Shown piece by piece: positions 1 through 14,434 of a stretch of DNA of 64,000 nt. How positions within the stretch are numbered: the first letter of the stretch is position 1; each line of letters starts with the position of its first letter. Below the pieces are notes generated by a model. That model searched no databases, was not told where the DNA came from, and saw only the letters and a list, made by a program, of their open reading frames with translations. The position numbers and the translations under genes are program-made. Origin of the DNA: Kryptolebias marmoratus (taxonomy: Eukaryota > Chordata > Actinopteri > Cyprinodontiformes > Rivulidae); contig NC_051433.1 of the NCBI RefSeq assembly GCF_001649575.2, positions 6,449,883 through 6,513,882 of the forward strand. The letters run 5' to 3'.

Positions 1-2166
1 TCTGTGGGAAGATGCAGAAAGGCAGGAGACACTGAGACACATCAGACTATCACTGGGTCAGACAGTATCTGCTACAGTGCTGCTAATTATCACCTCCCAT
101 ATTGATGTTACTGCCTTTGACTGTCACCTTGGCAGTGTTGAGCGAACTGTGGGAAGTCTTAGCTGGATATGATCCTAGAATCAGAACCTAATTCACTTTT
201 GGTGCCAACCTTTAAAGACACATTGAGCTTCTGGCATCTGAGACTTATTCAGAGGACAGTTAGACTCCATTTAAAATCTGACCGATGTAACGTCGATAAG
301 TGTCTCTGCATAAAAGCTTTGAACAACAATCTGACTTTAAACAGCTATTTACCAAGGGCAGTTTTGATTTAAGTGAAGGAAACTTCTGTAGAGACAGCGT
401 AAGTGTCAGGTTATCTAAAAACTCACCAAATGACAAAACAAATTAAAAATGGCGAGTGAGAGTGTGTCTTTGGCACTCTGAACAAGCTCTAAAACAGAAG
501 AACAGTGCTCAGAACAATTATTGTCACTAATAAAAAAGAACATTTAGCTGCACATTGAGGACAAGCTTTTGCTTATTCTTAAACATCGCCTTTCTATGTT
601 TATAAATTATCTGATATAAGTTTACGTGTACTCTATATGTTTTCTGTCAGTATAGATATATCGGTTCATATATAAGAAATAAGTATATCTATGGCAACAT
701 TTTTTTCTGTCTTAAAGGCTTCCTTTTTGAGCTTAAATGCTTGCTAGAAACATTTTTTAAGGTCATGCAAGATTAGGAGAATAGCTTAAATCCAGATAAA
801 AGGCAGGTAAAGGGAAGCTTTTTTTTCTATACACGATTCCTTAAAAGTTGCTATTTTTCATCATCATGAGGACGTGATTGGACGGACCTGTGGAAAAGAC
901 ACCACTGTAAGACTATCATCTCTGCAGCTGTAATCAAAGTCCAGAAGCAGAGTTTGAGTTTACGTCCCAAATCACAGCTCAGTTTACAGCAGACTGGCAA
1001 ACGTTAAATGGCAATGACTTCTACATGGAAGGTTAATATTGATACACGTCCTTTTGACTTCATGATTAATCCTTAAGAAATCTCCAAACATACAGCTTTA
1101 GGTTGTTGTGTTTCTTGTAACAGCTACCAGCAGGCATCTTTTTAAATGTGTGGATTTGTACAGAAGGCAGTGTGCAGACAAATATACAGTGGCCAAGTGG
1201 AGCAAGTGGCAGTTAGGAAACAAGTGGACCTTCTCATTGAGATAAAAAATGTCATGCAGTAATCTACTGACTATGTTTTCTAATTACACCACCTACCAAC
1301 CTATTGGCTATCAGTTCAGTCACAGTTAAGCTACCTATCTATTTGGATAAGTACTCTAATTGTGAAGCTGTGAAATACAAAACAAGAAGAAACATTCAAG
1401 TTGTCTCAAAGCTCTGCAGTAAGACCAGCTTGGGTGAATGAAGGTGAGAAAGCTTGCATTGCAATACATACAGTACATATAAGACCAAAGCAGTGAAAAT
1501 TCAAGGCCATTCTCAGTCATTCATCAGATACTGATGTCTACAGGGAAATAAAAGATGTCAAGCCATAAGCTTAGAGCTGATGGCTGTCATTCATCCTTAA
1601 AATAACGGTGTATTTAACCACCAACTTTGTCACAAGTCACCCTCGGGCCAAATCAGCACTGGAGTGGGCTTGCTTTATGCTCACGTGTCCTTTTATCTCT
1701 AAATGGTAAAGCATAAGACAGTTTTGTTTCATTGGCTCTAAGAAGCAGCATATGTAGTGCATGGCAGGCTCTTCAGAAAGTGCTCTTCAGAGCACGTGCC
1801 TTGGAAAATGAGAGACGATGGGACAGGAAACAAACGCAGGGATTGTGTTGTGTTACTTCTTTTCGTTTTAAAACTTTCCCTGTGTTTCACCTTTTTTCCC
1901 CCTACTGTTGTTTACAGTTGTGAGCAAAACATTTGTTTTTTAAGCAGCCACTCAGACAAACCCAACTCCATGCAAAAATTCAAAATTTGAATTTCAGTTT
2001 TGAAGAGTGAAGACAAGATTATTTTCCATATTTTTCAATGGTCACCAACATTCTGTATTCTATTGCCTTGATTTTTCCATCATGCACAATGTGGCAGGGT
2101 GTACATCAGTCCCATTCGGTTGCTCGATTCCACATTTCCCACTTCGATGGGGAGGAAACCAGACGA
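1..2166 (-). other. kcna2 3' UTR / downstream flank
   Basis: This is the stretch downstream of the kcna2 stop codon, read on the minus strand. I found no credible coding region and no canonical minus-strand AATAAA or ATTAAA (TTTATT or TTTAAT on the plus strand) anywhere in it. The kcna2 transcript may therefore run left out of the window, in keeping with the long 3' UTR known for mammalian KCNA2, or it may use a variant signal. Short open frames here look like chance. No interspersed repeat was recognised. Confidence 0.5.
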
Positions 2167-3790
<1,624 letters not shown>

Positions 3791-3801
<11 letters not shown>

Positions 3802-4673
3802 CTGTAAATAGAACAGAGAGAAAAAATACAGCAAGGTCAGGAAAACCTGAAAAGTGAGTCAGCACTCAATACTTCTGCTTAGTTCAGACATGTCGAGCAT
3901 TTTCTCTTCACTTGTAGAGCATAAAAAAAGAAACAAAACCTACCTTCTAAAATAAAAGAGAAATTAATGTTAAATTACTGCCTCATAAAAATTGATTTTC
4001 ACTTTAATTAATATGCAGATAATAAATCCACCTTGCACATAAAATGATTTGATACAGGAAAACCCAAGTGCTATCTATTCAAGCTCTAAATGCATGACAC
4101 TGATCTACTGCAACAGATAATATCTGCTGAACTGACTGGGAATACCTTTTCAAGTAAGCCAAACATGAGTATGGCAATGCAGCAGGCACTAAATTCATAC
4201 AGACAGAAGCCTGGCAGGGTTATCTGCAGTCTAAACACACACAAAAAACACCTATAAAATGTATTGTTCCAGTCAAAGAGTATAAAATTAAAAGAAAAAC
4301 GCACAGCTTGCTTGTATAAACTGACTTTTGTGTAGTTCTAATGGAGCATTTTTGGCTTGAAATGGTGCCTGTTACTAAAATATTCAAAAACATCTATAAA
4401 TAATTTACCCAGAGAAGGAAATTGGCTTCAAGAGAGAAAAAAAATGTGTCTCTGTCTGCATCATCACTCTCAAAGTAGAAGCACAGTTTTCCAAAAAATG
4501 ATAATAAAACAAGCAACATAACTGCAGTTCTGAGCTAATCATGCGTTTCCAAGTGAGCTGCAGATCCATCAGCCATGCAAACATTCATGGTAACAGTCTA
4601 ACCACAACCAAGGAGACACAAAGCTGCTTTATCTTGATTTTAAAGCCTACATACCTGCAGGTTTCTTTTTCAT
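3791..4673 (-). other. Upstream ORF spanning the kcna2 leader splice junction
   Basis: If the leader splices as predicted (4655 joined to 3801), a minus-strand ATG at 4673 opens a nine-codon upstream ORF, MKKKPAVIS, that crosses the junction and stops at TAG (3791-3793), 127 nt before the kcna2 start. A second tiny ORF in the same leader, ATG ATG AGG TGA, lies at 4800-4789. Such uORFs commonly dampen translation of the main frame. The ORFs are read directly; the splicing is inferred. Confidence 0.35.
3802..4654 (-). other. kcna2: kcna2 leader intron
   Basis: Predicted 853-bp intron in the 5' UTR. The donor reads CTGCAG|GTATGTAGG on the minus strand (GT at 4654-4653) and the acceptor is the pyrimidine-rich site with AG at 3803-3802. 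Both fit consensus well. The inside is AT-rich with no coding signal. Other donors could exist, since ATGATGAG|GTGAAT near 4792 also resembles one. Confidence 0.55.
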
Positions 4674-5130
4674 TTCTGTCTCAGAGCTGATGCTCCCGCT
4701 GGAGTCAGGAACCAGCTGTGACAATCAGGTCCTCAGTCCTCAGGTGAAAAGGGAAAATGGATTTCCGATTGGAGACAGTCGATGATATTCACCTCATCAT
4801 GTTGTCTGCAGCATCCTTTGCCGTGAACACCGCGTACAGTCTGTGCGGGTGTGTCCTCGCTTCCCCCCCCCCCCTCCTCCTCCTCCCTGACTCCTCTCCT
4901 CCGGGTAGGCTGTCGTGGGATGGCGATCGGGGGGGAGGGAAAAAAGGGAGGAGGGAGTCGGTCGAGGAGGTGCTGGTGCTCCCCTTATTAACCAAAAGGT
5001 GCTGGGATCAGCAGAATGGTTCTCCTCCACGCCTGAGACAGACGCAAAAATCGGACACTCAGAGACAACATCTGCAGAGCATGCTCAGCCGGGAAAAGCC
5101 TGAGAGCTCGGAATCTTATAACCAAAACAT
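4655..5130 (-). promoter_or_regulatory. kcna2: kcna2 non-coding leader exon and core promoter region
   Basis: A GC-richer island lies just upstream of the predicted donor at 4655. Read on the minus strand it holds a CCAAT-type site and a TATA-like TTATAAG (about 5115-5122), a GAGCATGCTC palindrome about 30 bp further on, then a purine-rich leader with a run of twelve G (plus-strand C12 at 4863-4874). The transcription start is not defined by sequence alone. Calling it the leader exon rests on position and on the strong donor. Confidence 0.4.
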
Positions 5131-7366
5131 TATAATTGGATGAAGCAGCAATGAATAACCAGTCCTCTTTAGTTCTCAGAAAACCTGTGCCACCCAGCCA
5201 ATATCCATGTGTATGTTGTCCCTGTTCACCAGCTGTCTGAGCTGCAGAAAGCCTTCTGCAAGCCTGCATGGTGGGCAGAGCCGCATCTCCAGACACTGAC
5301 TTGAAACGACATGCATGAAAGTCGTAGTGGGCTTGAAGATTATGCAATTTCACTAAGCCAGCCCCCCCCCCGCACACACACACACACAGACGCACACAGC
5401 AACACACAATTGCAGCTCGGTAGGAGGTGGGGATTTTTTTATTAAGTGACAGAAACAGTTGTAGGTGAAATATCCGTGCAGAAGCTTGTCCGCGGGGTTG
5501 GTGCTGGCTACTGTATTCAAACCTGCAGTCAGGCGCTGCTATGCATACCAAGAGACGTGCTGGTGATGGAGCAGGAAAGGAGAGCTCCACACACGCACTG
5601 CTGCAGTGGGGCTGCACAGCTACCCCGGTTTCTGCTTTCAAATGTCCGCCCAAAATTGGTCAAACAGCAGTTTTCACACAGTTTTTGTCGAATCAAATCA
5701 CAATATGGCAAGGCTTTTTTTAAGTTTGCAAGTGTTACAAATAATTGGTGTGTTAAAGCAGAAAATATTTCTTGTTCCATAAAGAAAAATCTCTGCATGC
5801 TGCAACAAACATCACACTGTGGCCATCCAATTATCTCAGGTGTCTCAGCCTGCACAGAAGCAACAACTCTCATCTTTTTTTTTTTTCCTGTTTGTTCACA
5901 GCAGTCACTGTTGTAATCTTTCCTGGCAACAAGCTGTATGAATAATAGATGGAAAGGGGACAAAAATAGAGCAAAACCTCCATCGCCGAGCCTGGCTATG
6001 TTCCTGCAGAAGAACAACACTGGTCAATTGCAAATCTTTGTGCTGATGATGGAGCTGGGCTTGCAAGTGTCCTGAAGTGACCATGAGAGAGCTCAGAGAT
6101 CAGTGGGAATCCCTCAGCCTTGGAGGAGAGGGGGATGAATGAGGAGACAGCAGGAGGATTTGTGTGAGACTCAGGTTTGCCAAGGTTACTCTTGGCAGAC
6201 CCAAGACCGTCCTGACTGCCAACCTCTTCCCACTGTCCGTCTGTCTGCCTGCTTCAACACGAGCAGATACTTCTTACTATCTCTTAATGGCTTTTCTCAG
6301 TTCCTCATGGCAGCACAACTATTATTTATGAGCCATGGGCCTGTTACAATGACTGTAAGAGCAAGCTCTGAAGCTCAGTCTGTATTATACAGGTAAAAGC
6401 TCTAAGTAATGAAAATGCTCTGAGTGCTTTAATCACATGAGGAAGTGAGAATAACTGGAGTAAGATGGAAAATGAAGGTGTCAAGAGTAGATTTGTTTCC
6501 AGGAGCTATTGATTTTCCCCACTTGTCCTCATCTCCATCCGATGTTGGTTTGGCACACAGACCAGTAGCAGCAAAGAAAATGAACTTGAGAATAAAGACA
6601 CTGAAGGATAATTATCACTGATCCAACAGATAAAAAAACACTGCTAAAACATTTTCTTATTGTGAGTTTATTTATGCTAAGTTCAGGAAAATGTATATTT
6701 AAAGGCACTCACTGCTAAAGTCATGAAGACCAGTTTAAAACAAAATCTGCACTTTTTTGTTCTCATTATCTGTGCTCTATGTGTTCTTAAATGAAAAAAA
6801 ATGTAAGCAAAATTTGATACCAGCTGCCAACTATCACAAGCATTTGTTTACATACAGAAACAGCAGACATGACTGAAAGCAGGTCAACAATCGAAGAGCC
6901 GTTTGGGATGTAGGAGGCCAACAGTTTTGCTGTTTTGGTTTGTTGAGTAAAGTGTGCAGATAAAAAGACAGGCCAGGTTGAAACAGTTAACTAACCGGTC
7001 TAGCAGAAGGATCACAAAAGCCTTATATTTCCACCTAAACATCGTTTCTGAGATTCTACCATTGTTGTATTCTATAATATTTGTTTACCAACACAGACTA
7101 CAGCCAGACTAACGTATGTCAGTCATGTAACTCAGCATTTTGCTCTTCTATTCTTTAAAGTAAATTTTTTCCCTTTCTGATTATATACATGCTCATTTAT
7201 ATGGACATCATCAGTTCATTATTTATGTATTTATTTATTTATTCTCTTTCTGGTGATGTGGATAAAAGCCTGACATGGAACAAAGATATTTTAGGTGACG
7301 TTGTGGTTTCTCATCCTGTCAAAGAAAATTATTCAAATCCTCCTAATTCCTAAATTATGGTAAAGT
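5131..7366. other. Intergenic sequence between kcna2 and kcna3, part 1
   Basis: AT-rich DNA with no supported gene. It contains a mixed C-run and (CA)n tract (about 5360-5395) and an ATTT-rich tract near 7205-7240. A long minus-strand open frame (4988-5653) lacks a plausible start and includes translated CA repeat, so it is treated as chance. Promoter-proximal enhancers of kcna2 could lie here, but nothing specific is identifiable. Confidence 0.4.
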
Positions 7367-7495
7367 TTTTGATCCAGGATTTAAGATTCAAGATCCTTTT
7401 TTTGTCCCATGTGTACTCATACAAGCAAAACACACTGAAATGTGTCCTGAAACACTCTTAAACACAGTACAAGCTGTGCAAATAAACAAAAAAAA
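7367..7495. repeat. Interspersed repeat fragment (teleost type)
   Basis: The segment beginning with duplicated ATTCAAGAT-like words, then a T-rich stretch, GTACTCATACAAGC and a GAAATGTGTCC word, looks like the widespread fish repeat that starts ATTCAAGATTCTTTATTGTC. Recognition is from general familiarity with that repeat; its class is not assigned. An A-rich tail follows. Confidence 0.35.
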
Positions 7496-10400
7496 AATTA
7501 GAAAAGCATAATTAAAAAAGAAGATAACAAAAGAGAAAAAGATCATAAGAAAAACAATGTTTTTGAATAGAAATTGTTAAAAAAAATGCTTACATACTAG
7601 TTAATATTGATAACAAAAGGATAATACTGATGCACTTCATTACTTTTTAAAGATTATTATTATCACTCTATTTTTTTATTTAAAAGTTAAATGTAAAAAG
7701 TCCCTTTACATTCACAGCCCTTTATACTTTAGAAAGTGCACTGTAAAAGAGCATATAAAATACTGCTTTTTATTCTTAGATGATTTCTGACAATGTCCTA
7801 AAGCTACAAATAATAAAATATTTCATTTCTAAGTAGCAGATTTAACGTCTCAGAGGTGAAATATATATCCCATGTTTACAAATGGCACATAGGAGTGCAG
7901 TCCCCGGGGTGTGATGGTCTTTACTGAACCTCTTTGTTCCCTGATGCTGCATTGCAGCAGCTACAGGTTTTCAGTGCACCCATAAACAAAAGAAGTCAGT
8001 TCAATAAAAGCTAATGTTGTCATAAAATGTTCTAAATAACATACTGTACATGTGATTTTTGCCTTTTAAGTCCTGTAGCACCCTATGCTGCAGAACTTAT
8101 TAGAAGCAAATTCTCTCACAAAATATTTATACAGTTAGAAAAGGTAAAAATCAAAAAAACATTTTTTTTTCTACATTTTTTTCCCTGTTCTAGACAGCAA
8201 CCCAGTCTTCACTTAGTCTCAATATCGCCATCCCTCTGGTTGATGAGTCATTCCAAAATTGCTGCTCAGGAGATTGAAAATGAAGTAAATGAGGCCAGTT
8301 TACTAAAACAACTACCGGACCAGGACAGCAGCTCCAGTAAACAAGCAGCTAAAGGTACACGGATATGAACAGTCACAGCTTCCTTTGTCCTCAGCGAGCC
8401 TCGGAGCGAACTGTACATTCGAGGCAGAGATGATAACAGAGGAGAGCATACAGTGCTGAGAGAGAAGGAGAAGGAAAAGGGAGGGAATGGACTGAGTCGT
8501 GATAGTCACACTGAGACTGCTGGATGAGGGCAGATCCTGGACAAGAGCCAGACATCAGGAGAGACGCAAGGACACCGGTCCTCTGCAGCATGCACTCAAG
8601 TTGGATGTTAGTCAAAAACTCCCACCTGTTCATTCGGTGAGCTTGGGTGTTTAGACTTGTTGTTTCCCCACATCATATGAGTAATTATATTCCACAAGAT
8701 ATGATATTACTCAGATAAATACACAAATGAAAACATTCAGGTCACAAGCTATCCTGCTGCTGGAAGGACTACGAGTCAGAGAGTGAGTCAGTGTCATTGT
8801 TGCAGGGATCCTCTCATGCGGCTTTATATAATGTTTCTATATGAGGGAAAGAAATTCTAGTCAAGGTAAGTGCCGCTTTGGGAACAGTGGGTTATATTAC
8901 ACCAAGGTCATGCTGGAAATAAAATACCTTCAGAACAAAAGGAAGAGAAGGGAAAAAAATCCAAATGCTTCGGAACACTTTTACAAATGTTTCAGGGCTC
9001 TGAAAAGAGACATGGTTGGCTTTACGCTCTGCATGCAGCAGTGAGTTTCACACTCCACACCTGGAGATTTTAACAAAACCAGGCCCTGCTTCCTTTTTGG
9101 TAAAGAACTGATGCATGAAATACAGGACCAGAAAAGCATTTGGACCATTCAGGTCTGCTTTGTACCTTTCAGGACAAATGAGGCCGCAGCACATTATCAG
9201 ACTAAAGTCACTGTGTCACTGTGATGATGCAACTCTCTGACTTTGCAAATGACTCAAAGAATCAAAATCCCTTCCTCAGCTACAAACTGCTGCCTGAAAT
9301 CCAGTCACCTCTGCTGCTGCCATTAGACACAACAGTCGCTCTGACTCACCTGAGGGATGTTATAAGGCCTGACATCTAAAATCTCAAAAAATCTGATTGT
9401 TCCTCCCTTAGAGTTACTGATCTCATTTTCCAAGTCAGCATTTATACATTAATGCGTGACTTTTTAGCTGAGCCTTATTTGGTTGCTATGGAGACGAAGG
9501 TTGGGGCAGGTGTGGGAGGAGGCTGGGTTCTGACATCACACCTACAAGCTTCTGTGTTTCAGGTGAAGTTAGAGCACCACGACAAAGCACTTTCTACGCA
9601 GTCAGCTTCATTAGTTAAAGATGATTTGTGTTCAGAAAAAAAACTGAGGCAGGGACTTTTATTTTTACACCCGGGGCGCGTTTCTTCCAGCATGGGAAGG
9701 AGTTGGGTACATGACACTTTTTTGTTTCAACCTGTGGAGGGTGGAGACATACGTGCTTCCTCAGACCTGCTTCCTGACAAACAGGCTTTCTTTTGTCTCA
9801 CTGAAAGCCCTTAATAAAGAGTCACGATGCAGAAGAATGAACTTTATGAATAGCCCCCAGAGTGCCATTATATGCTCTGCAAAGAGCAAATGGATGAACG
9901 GCACCCAGGGAAATAATGGAAATATGTCTCAAGGCTTCTATTTTTAGCAACAAAATGTTAATAGTTTTAGGGCAAAGACTGCACCGCTTGAAATATTATC
10001 AGAGTTGGAGGAAAAATGTCCAGTCCTGTAAATAACAGATGCAGCCCCTGCTGCTCATTTTCCCTTCACTGGTTTGTTATTAGCAGGCATAAAGTTCAAG
10101 GATGACAAGAGGCACCTCTCCTGGCAGACATGCCCCACGCCGGCATGCTGGGGATCATTAGAGACCGCACGCTGCTGCGAGGCACGAGTCCTCTCATGTG
10201 GTGAATGTTAGCGTGATGAGAAGAGCAAAGAAGATGAGAAAGGAGGGGAAGCCTGGGGTCTCCTCTGCCCCCTCCCACCATTCTGGATTTTCATCTTCAT
10301 ATCTGCCTGCAGCAGCAGCGTCAAGGAGAACCAGCTGTGGGAAGTCTGACGGCGGCTCATGTTGTCGGTGTGTGTGTTTCTGCACCATGCACGTGTGTCC

Positions 10401-12538
10401 ATGTGTTTACTATCCCTCTGCAGTGTTTCTGTTTTGTAAAGACCAGAATTCCAGTGTGCACCGAGGCATATAGGAGCTGTGACTGTCTTACAGCGGAGCA
10501 GCTGCGCTCAAGCATGTCCTTTCAGATGGACACAAGCACCTAGGAAGGAACAGTGACACAATGTGTTGGCACAATCTAAAACTGTCAGACACAAAATAAT
10601 AAAAACACAAATGTGTGTTCTGCCTTGAATTTCCCCCTTTCTTTCTGCTTTTAAAGTGTTAAATCTATATATTTCATTGCATCTGTGCTGAAAAGTGAGT
10701 CTCATTATATGTACGGTACTTAGGTTTGAGTACATGTAGTTAAATCTTTTTTAAGAATTACTTTGAAAACATGTGTTTGTGAATTTTGAATGTGAATGTT
10801 TAACAAATGAAGTACAACTTTTTTTTTAACAAATTAATTTGGTACAAAATTCTCATTTTATAACAATAAAGTAGTCTTAACTGCGAAGTTCTTCCAAGTG
10901 ACATCTTTCACATTACAGTAACTACCTAAACTTCATAAAGAAATGTTCATTAATTACATTGTCATTGTCACTTTTGTCTCATTGTTGTAGCTACATATAC
11001 CCAAGAAGCATACGGGACAAAATTAATAAAGGTTGCGTATGTTTTAGTTCAGAAAAAGCTCTTGAACTTTGAAAAATCTTGAAATCTTATTTCAATCTGG
11101 ATTGTGTTTGTTTAAGAAAAAAACATAAATGCAGTCATAACAACTGTAAGAATAAGAAATCTGTCCTGATAAACAATTGCCTATCAGGGCTGATAAATTT
11201 ACCTCTAATGTTATCCCTGTTTCACCACAGACCAGAACAGAGGAAGACGAGCTAGCATGCAGGTGTCCCTTGCTAGCACTACTGTTGAGCAATGCAGGAG
11301 ATGATTAACAACTCTGAGTAATTTGTGAGCACCTTTTCATTTTCCCTGGTTAAAAATACATTGAAGGAGGGCTTTAAGTCTGGCAGGGGAGACGGAGGGA
11401 ACAGGTGGACTCAGCAGTTCTGAGGCAAAGCACCTGCAGCTGTGGGACAAATGTGGTTTACAGGACCGAGGGCCTCATAACTCCACACGGAGAACATAAC
11501 AGAACAGCAAAGTAGCTGACAAAAACACATCTGAAGTTTAATTATTTCAGTCTAACATAATGTTGTGTTTACAAACCTGAAACAAGTCTGTGAGGTTTTA
11601 AATTCAACGTTTAAATTACTGCTCTAAAAAGCAATTTCACCATGAAAAAATGGGATCTTCTTATTTAAACTACTCCACCATTTAAAGCACAATATAGATA
11701 TGAGAATCAAAAACAACATATAGGTAATTCTGTAAAATGCTCCCACTGGCATGTCACAGTAACTCAGCTTAACAGAAATAACAAACGCATAAAGTTATTT
11801 AGCCTAAATGTTTCATTTTTGTTGGTTCATTATTAAATGTCTTGTTATTGTTAGCTTTTTTTACATTTACCTTAAATATCTGTACTCTGAATTTATTTCA
11901 GTGCTGCTGAAGAGATCACAGGAGTGTTTATGTAATGTTATGTAATACTCCAAAAGGAGTTTTACATGGTACCAATTCTGCAAAGTAATGGTAATGCTCA
12001 TTTTATTGCTTGTTTAAAGTCATGCAAAGTGTAAGTAAAGACTTTTTTTTCTTTTTTTATCAGCTCTGGCTCACAGGATGTAATTGCTTTTTATCTCATG
12101 GGAAATAAAAAAATAATAATGGGTCAAACTCAAAGCTTCTAGAAAAATTCACGGTAGTTTCCTGACCTATTTGACAAATCCCAGATGGTTTTTTGGTTCA
12201 AGGACAGAACACAGTTTGTTCCTGCAAGCTGCATGAGTAAAGATAGTCATACCAAAAACTACTTACTCATATATATAATTTTTTTCTAGCCTAAGTACAG
12301 GTAAGTAAATGTTACAACAAAGCTAATAAAACAGCACCACTATTCAACAAAATAGATGTTCAGTGGCAACAACTGGACATTCTTGAAAGGTTTGATATAA
12401 AGTTGAACTGTTTTGTTATTACAGCAAATAATTTAATGTCTTTAGTGACTGTCTTGGTTTTTGTGGTCAAGTAGTATGGTGCATTAAACAGAGATGTGTG
12501 ATTTTATCATGTGGTGGTGAAGTTGAACCCAAACTGCA
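7496..12538. other. Intergenic sequence between kcna2 and kcna3, part 2
   Basis: No gene is supported. About 8200-8640 and 9450-10500 are less AT-rich and more complex than their surroundings and could be regulatory, but conservation cannot be judged here. A long pyrimidine tract ending CAG on the minus strand (about 8450-8480) resembles a splice acceptor, but no partner donor was found. Confidence 0.35.
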
Positions 12539-12838
12539 GACAAATACTCCTCTCATATGCCGGCTGGATCAATTCAAATGGCTTTACTGAACAGAAACCC
12601 AAGAACAGGACCAGAATATACAACATGGAGCCAGCAATCGAATGAGAGGACCGCTGGGAAGGTGATGGGTGAATGCAGGACAGCTGAGTTGATTACAGAT
12701 TGCAGACAGGTGAGAATGTAGCTGCAAACAAGGACCACTGAGACTAACCTGTAACTGAAAGTCAAGTGACAATAATGCCAAACAAAACAGGAAAACAAAA
12801 ACTCACAAAACACAGAAAACCTCAAAACCATGACAAGT
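12539..12838 (-). repeat. Interspersed repeat, about 300 bp
   Basis: Read on the minus strand it runs from CATGGTTTTGAGG through a T-rich stretch and an ACCTGTCTGCAATC block to a CAGTAAAGCCATTTG word. This is the style of a dispersed teleost repeat, similar in layout to the segment at 47.1-47.56 kb. Edges are approximate and the class is unassigned. A minus-strand open frame inside it is not thought to be coding. Confidence 0.4.
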
Positions 12839-13240
12839 TGATCCTGTACAGCTCTGCTTTAAAAGGATCAATATTTGCTTCTAACTATCAAAGAGCTCAA
12901 TTACAGATATTTAAAAAGAAAACTCTTTGGTGATTTATGTATAAGCAGCAATGATACAAAAACAGTATCACCCATAATCGTCACACATAATATTTAAAAA
13001 TATTTTTAGGTTTGATAAAGGTCCTGAAGCATCAAACTAATGAAATCTATAATTTTTGAGTTTTTTAGGGATGTTTATGAGAAGATTCTGTCACAGAAAA
13101 CTTACAAATCACCTGAAATTTGAACTGCATCAAAGATTTATGCAATGGTATATGGACAACATTAGGAAACTATGAAGGAGCTGTTTTACCATCACAAGTT
13201 CAGTGTTTTACTCCTCCCTGCCAGTAATAATGCATTTGAG

Positions 13241-13254
13241 CCACTAGAGAGCAG
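13241..13254 (+). promoter_or_regulatory. CTCF-like motif (one mismatch)
   Basis: CCACTAGAGAGCAG matches the vertebrate CTCF core CCACYAGRKGGCRS at 13 of 14 positions. It sits between kcna2 and kcna3, on the same strand as the perfect match at 34731. This is a motif match only; fish repeats can also carry similar words. Confidence 0.25.
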
Positions 13255-14236
13255 TACTGAGCCATCCACGAGAGTAGTTGCAGTAAGTCTGAGGTAGTTC
13301 AGCAACACACCTCAGAGCCGCTCAGAGATAATCCAAATCTGACTCATTCAGTGAAGGGAAATGTAGTTTATAAGAGCTGTGATATATTCTTAAGCACTTT
13401 TTATCTTCATAGTTAATACAAAAGCAGCATTTTCATGATGCTTCAAAGCTTCCCTGATTGACATTTAATATATTTAACTGAAATTTAAAACAACTTTAAC
13501 AGGAAATCAGTGATTGCTAAAGCCAAATTATATGCTCTAATTTCTAAATCAGCATATGAATTTCCCATAAAACCCTTTCCAATGCAGCTCGGAAATAAAT
13601 AAAACATAAGAACATTTGTTTCATGCACACTGCAAGCCATCATGAAACATGAAAGGACGCCGAGCGTTAGAATTAATTTCAGACAGCTTTGAGTTTAGCT
13701 GCCTGTTCATTTGTTTGTGTCACCTGCAGCTCTCTGCTTTAAAAGCTCACGTGTCAGCATCTGCTGGTGTTGATGAAAGGTAGCTGACGTCACACCAAGT
13801 TGGCATGCCAACTCCGAGATCTGAAGCACAGAGCTGAGGATGTTTCAGTGAGGAAAAACAGAGGCAAATTCCTCTTTTCATAGATATCTGCCAGTCCACC
13901 GAGGCTTGTTTACCCAAATATCAGCAATGAAAACTCACTGGCTGAAAATTTCATTCAATTAAATATATTTAGAAATTTATTATACAAATGTATATATAAA
14001 AAAGAAAATGCATCCTATATAAGCACCCTGCAAAGAAGGGAGTGTGTAACCACAGTTTGAATATCTATGGGAAAACGCAACACAAAGCCATGGTAACATC
14101 AGAGGGGGGTAACCCAGGAAACCACCGTCGTCATGGAGACTGCATCACTGGGCGGGTTTGATGGAAGGCGGGGACCTGCTGCACTTCTCGCTTCTTTCAT
14201 CCATGCTGTTTTCATGTTGTCATCACTGAGCACGTG

Positions 14237-14258
14237 ACACACACACACACACACACAC
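14237..14258. repeat. (AC)11 microsatellite
   Basis: Uninterrupted dinucleotide repeat in intergenic DNA downstream of kcna3. Confidence 0.9.
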
Positions 14259-14434
14259 GATTCTGCTCGCTTCCCACAAACAAAAGCAGTGACACGATGA
14301 TCACTTCTCACTTCTGTTTTATTCAATATAGATTCTTTTTATAGGCATTTCTGAATGAAAATACAACTTTACAAAAAGCTTAAAGTCATGATAAGCGTTT
14401 CTTCTGCGCCCTTCTGCCTCGTTTTATTCCAACA

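Larger units (their letters stand above)
12839..14434. other. Intergenic sequence left of the Harbinger-like element
   Basis: AT-rich, with no gene seen. It contains a CTCF-like word with one mismatch (13241-13254) and a short (AC)n microsatellite (14237-14258). Nothing else is recognised. Confidence 0.4.

Noticed and set aside
4988..5653. Minus-strand open frame of about 220 codons upstream of kcna2
   Set aside because: It has no ATG at its head and reads through a (CA)n and C-run tract (CVCVCGGG). It overlaps the predicted leader and promoter, so it is more likely a chance frame in a GC-richer island.
8310..8640. Minus-strand 80-codon frame with an internal acceptor-like pyrimidine tract
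   Set aside because: It has no donor partner, no domain and no family resemblance. It could be a non-coding leader exon, but nothing confirms this.
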